From contig NZ_LZGS01000010.1 of NCBI RefSeq assembly GCF_001690495.1, positions 1 to 59,870 of the forward strand: a DNA stretch of 59,870 nucleotides, in the 5' to 3' direction. Source of the stretch: Gilliamella sp. App4-10. GTDB taxonomy: Bacteria; Pseudomonadota; Gammaproteobacteria; Enterobacterales; Orbaceae. This document shows, piece after piece, positions 58,096-59,870 of this stretch; position 1 is the stretch's first letter, and every line of letters starts with the position of its first letter. The position numbers and the translations under genes were made by a program. The notes beneath the pieces were generated by a model. The model made no database searches and was not told the origin of the DNA. It saw nothing but the letters and a program-made list of their open reading frames with translations.

Positions 58096-59043
58096 ATGCC
58101 TTACGCAAAATATGATGGTAACGACCCTATCTATAACGACAAAGAGCAGCTATTAAAAAAAACCGGTATTAGTATTACCGAGCCAATCCTACCGCCCAAA
58201 AATTTGGTGAAATTAACCGGCACCCTATCCGAGTTTAAAGGTCTGTTTTGCTATGCACCACTTGCTGATGGCGCTTATTTAAGTGACGAGCAAAAACAAA
58301 AACACAACAACCAGCTTAGAAAGGGCGCACTACTTGCTACTTTAAATGGTAATAGCATTGCTGCGCTGGCTGGCTTAGGGCATGCCAATGGTAATGACCG
58401 TAGTAATTATGTGCAAGCACAATATATTAGCGCCAAATTAAATGACACCATCACGTTAAAAGGTTGGATCGGTTTTTATAAATTTAATGATGGCGATCAA
58501 GTCGAGGTGGTCGCCGAAAAACACGCTGACCATTACGAAGTGTACGCCATGCTCAAACCCAGTGAACAGATTATCTCACTTGTCCCTTTATGTTTTGCCG
58601 GCCGTAATCAGGCATTAAAATACAATCATTTCCCCATGTTTATTTTTTATGTTATTTGTGTGCTATTAATGAACTACTTTTTTCTTGATTTTTCATTGGA
58701 AAATCTGACCATTGGTTTTGGCTCATTAGGGGTAATCTTCGGGCTAGCTATTTTCAATGTATATAAAAATTCAATTGCGACTCATATCACGCTGGCTGAG
58801 CGCATTTTTACTGTGTTGGGCTGGCAAGATGTCACCAATATTAATTTAGTTAAAATAAGTAGACAATATGTTGCTAAATTAATTGCCCAAGGGAAATATG
58901 CAACAAAATATAATAATAAAACAGATCCACATATTAGACCGCCTAAATCAGGTGGTGGCTGGTATTTTTTTTACTACGACCCTGAGGTATTATGCAAAAA
59001 AGGCAAGCCTCCCTTACGGGGTAAAAATAAAAAAAGAAAATAA
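58096..59043 (+). CDS. Two-TM membrane protein, tandem paralogue 3 (candidate immunity protein)
   Basis: 315 aa. The first ~475 bases are almost identical to paralogue 2 (one amino-acid change near the start, KDKE to NDKE). It then departs through the helices (LKYNHFPMFIFYVICVLLMN, FGSLGVIFGLAIFNVYKN) and in the C-terminus (IAQGKYATKYNNKTDPHIRP) before returning to the shared end YYDPEVLCKKGKPP. The upstream spacer is identical to that before paralogue 2. Confidence 0.7.
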   Translation: MPYAKYDGNDPIYNDKEQLLKKTGISITEPILPPKNLVKLTGTLSEFKGLFCYAPLADGAYLSDEQKQKHNNQLRKGALLATLNGNSIAALAGLGHANGNDRSNYVQAQYISAKLNDTITLKGWIGFYKFNDGDQVEVVAEKHADHYEVYAMLKPSEQIISLVPLCFAGRNQALKYNHFPMFIFYVICVLLMNYFFLDFSLENLTIGFGSLGVIFGLAIFNVYKNSIATHITLAERIFTVLGWQDVTNINLVKISRQYVAKLIAQGKYATKYNNKTDPHIRPPKSGGGWYFFYYDPEVLCKKGKPPLRGKNKKRK

Positions 59044-59062
59044 GTTCATAAGGAATTCAATG

Positions 59063-59870
59063 ATGCCTTACGCAAAATATGATGGTAACGACCCTATCTA
59101 TAACGACAAAGAGCAGCTATTAAAAAAAACCGGTATTAGTATTACCGATCCAATCCTACCGCCCAAATATTTGGTTAAATTAACCGGTACCCTATCCGAA
59201 TTTAAAGGTCTATTTTGTTATGCGCCACTTGCTGATGGCGCTTATTTAAGTGATGAACAAAAACAAAAACAGCAAAATCAGCTTAGAAAGGGCGCACTAC
59301 TTGCCACTTTAAATGGTAATAGCATTGCTGCGCTGGCTGGCTTAGGCCATGCCAATGGTAATGACCGTAGTAATCTATTTGCGGCACAATATATCACTGC
59401 CAAGTTGAATGACACCATCACGTTAAAAGGTTGGATCGGTTTTTATAAATTTAATGATGGCGATCAAGTCGAGGTGGTCGCCGAAAAACACGCTGACCAT
59501 TACGAAGTGTACGCCATGCTCAAACCCAGTGAACAAATTATATCACTTGTCCCTTTGTGTTTTGCCGGGCGTAATCAAGCATTCAAAATTTATCGTTTGC
59601 CTATGTTTCTCTTTTATGTTACTTGCGTGCTATTAATGAACTACTTTTTTCTCGATTTTAGTTTAGAAAATTTGGTCATTGGTTTTGGTTCATTAGGGGT
59701 AATATTTGGTGCAGCTAATTTCATGGTTTATAAAAATTCGCTTGCCTCGCATGTCACGCTTGCCGAGCGCATTTTTACTGTGTTAGGCTGGAAAGATGTT
59801 ACTAACATTAATTTAGCCAAAATAAGTAAGCAATATGTTGCTAAATTAATTATCCAAGAAAAATATGTAG
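59063..59870 (+). CDS. Two-TM membrane protein, tandem paralogue 4 (3' end outside window)
   Basis: The frame from ATG 59063 (or the ATG one codon earlier) is open to the last base; 269 codons are visible. AAGGA at 59050-59054 is its ribosome binding site, as for paralogue 1. The protein repeats the family pattern: MPYAKYDGNDPIYND, SEFKGLFCYAPLADGAYLSD, IAALAGLGHANGNDRSN, then helices LPMFLFYVTCVLLMNYFF and LGVIFGAANFMVYKN. Differences from the others again cluster at codons ~104-110 and ~170-235. More copies may follow beyond the window. Confidence 0.7.
   Translation, partial: MPYAKYDGNDPIYNDKEQLLKKTGISITDPILPPKYLVKLTGTLSEFKGLFCYAPLADGAYLSDEQKQKQQNQLRKGALLATLNGNSIAALAGLGHANGNDRSNLFAAQYITAKLNDTITLKGWIGFYKFNDGDQVEVVAEKHADHYEVYAMLKPSEQIISLVPLCFAGRNQAFKIYRLPMFLFYVTCVLLMNYFFLDFSLENLVIGFGSLGVIFGAANFMVYKNSLASHVTLAERIFTVLGWKDVTNINLAKISKQYVAKLIIQEKYV

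Larger units (their letters stand above)
56150..59870 (+). repeat. Tandem paralogue array, period 973-967 nt
   Basis: Gene starts at 56150, 57123, 58096 and 59063 give spacings of 973, 973 and 967. Two mosaic patterns are visible. The 3' end and following spacer of copy 1 (about 56885-57122) are identical to those of copy 2 (about 57858-58095). The 5' halves of copies 2 and 3 are near-identical. The membrane-hairpin segment stays distinct in each copy. This implies repeated duplication with gene conversion. Confidence 0.92.

Noticed and set aside
51834-59870. Prophage or integrative element ends around the T6SS cargo
   Set aside because: No integrase, tRNA target or flanking direct repeat is visible in the window; the right border lies outside it.

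Overview
The window looks like a chromosomal segment of an AT-rich gammaproteobacterium. Housekeeping proteins resemble E. coli and Haemophilus homologues closely in length and motifs, and several Enterobacteria-type gene orders survive: rplM-rpsI / sspA-sspB, ygiF-glnE, leuS-lptE-holA-nadD, bamD divergent from rluD-pgeF with clpB close by, coaE-zapD-yacG, ampD divergent from ppdD-hofB-hofC, and ilvI-ilvH. Low GC, reduced proteins, several pseudogenes and the T6SS cargo suggest a host-associated lineage such as Orbaceae (Gilliamella-like). That placement is inference; nothing in the window proves it.

Layout. 1-2.7 kb is an accessory and decaying zone: a tandem duplication (period 1102 nt) of a two-TM DUF6708-like gene, then a wrecked sensor histidine kinase. 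2.75-11.8 kb holds yrbL, rplM-rpsI, sspAB, ygiF-glnE, and ttcA and yeiP (efpL) on the minus strand. 11.9-20.3 kb holds yeiW, lysP, infA, the leuS-lptE-holA-nadD operon and bamD. 20.3-30.1 kb holds rluD-pgeF, a queD-queE operon behind a predicted preQ1-I riboswitch, heat-shock clpB, a HisJ/HisQ/HisM-type uptake operon without an ATPase gene, an unknown membrane protein and lexA with two SOS boxes. 30.4-39 kb holds coaE-zapD-yacG-tsaD, a DUF4282-like pseudogene carrying a 9-bp minisatellite, ycaO, a shikimate-dehydrogenase-like gene, ygbA, alr and mltG. 39-48.5 kb holds an AmpD-YqcC fusion gene, a type IV pilus/competence operon (ppdD-hofB-hofC-pilD), an M20 amidohydrolase, ygfZ and ilvIH.

49.3-59.87 kb is a type VI secretion cargo island on the plus strand: vgrG, a DUF4123 adaptor, a 1118-aa VasX-like effector with C-terminal membrane helices, and at least four tandem paralogues of a two-TM membrane protein; the fourth is cut by the window end. 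The paralogues share near-identical N-terminal halves and, in part, C-terminal ends. They differ most in the transmembrane hairpin, as expected of an immunity array shaped by duplication and gene conversion. This cassette is the strongest candidate for a little-described system here.

Regulatory signals read directly from sequence: paired LexA boxes before lexA, a sigma-32-type promoter before clpB, a preQ1-I-like aptamer overlapping the queD ribosome binding site, a structured leader before rplM, and numerous intrinsic terminators or hairpins between convergent genes. I saw no rRNA, tRNA, CRISPR array or intact insertion sequence.
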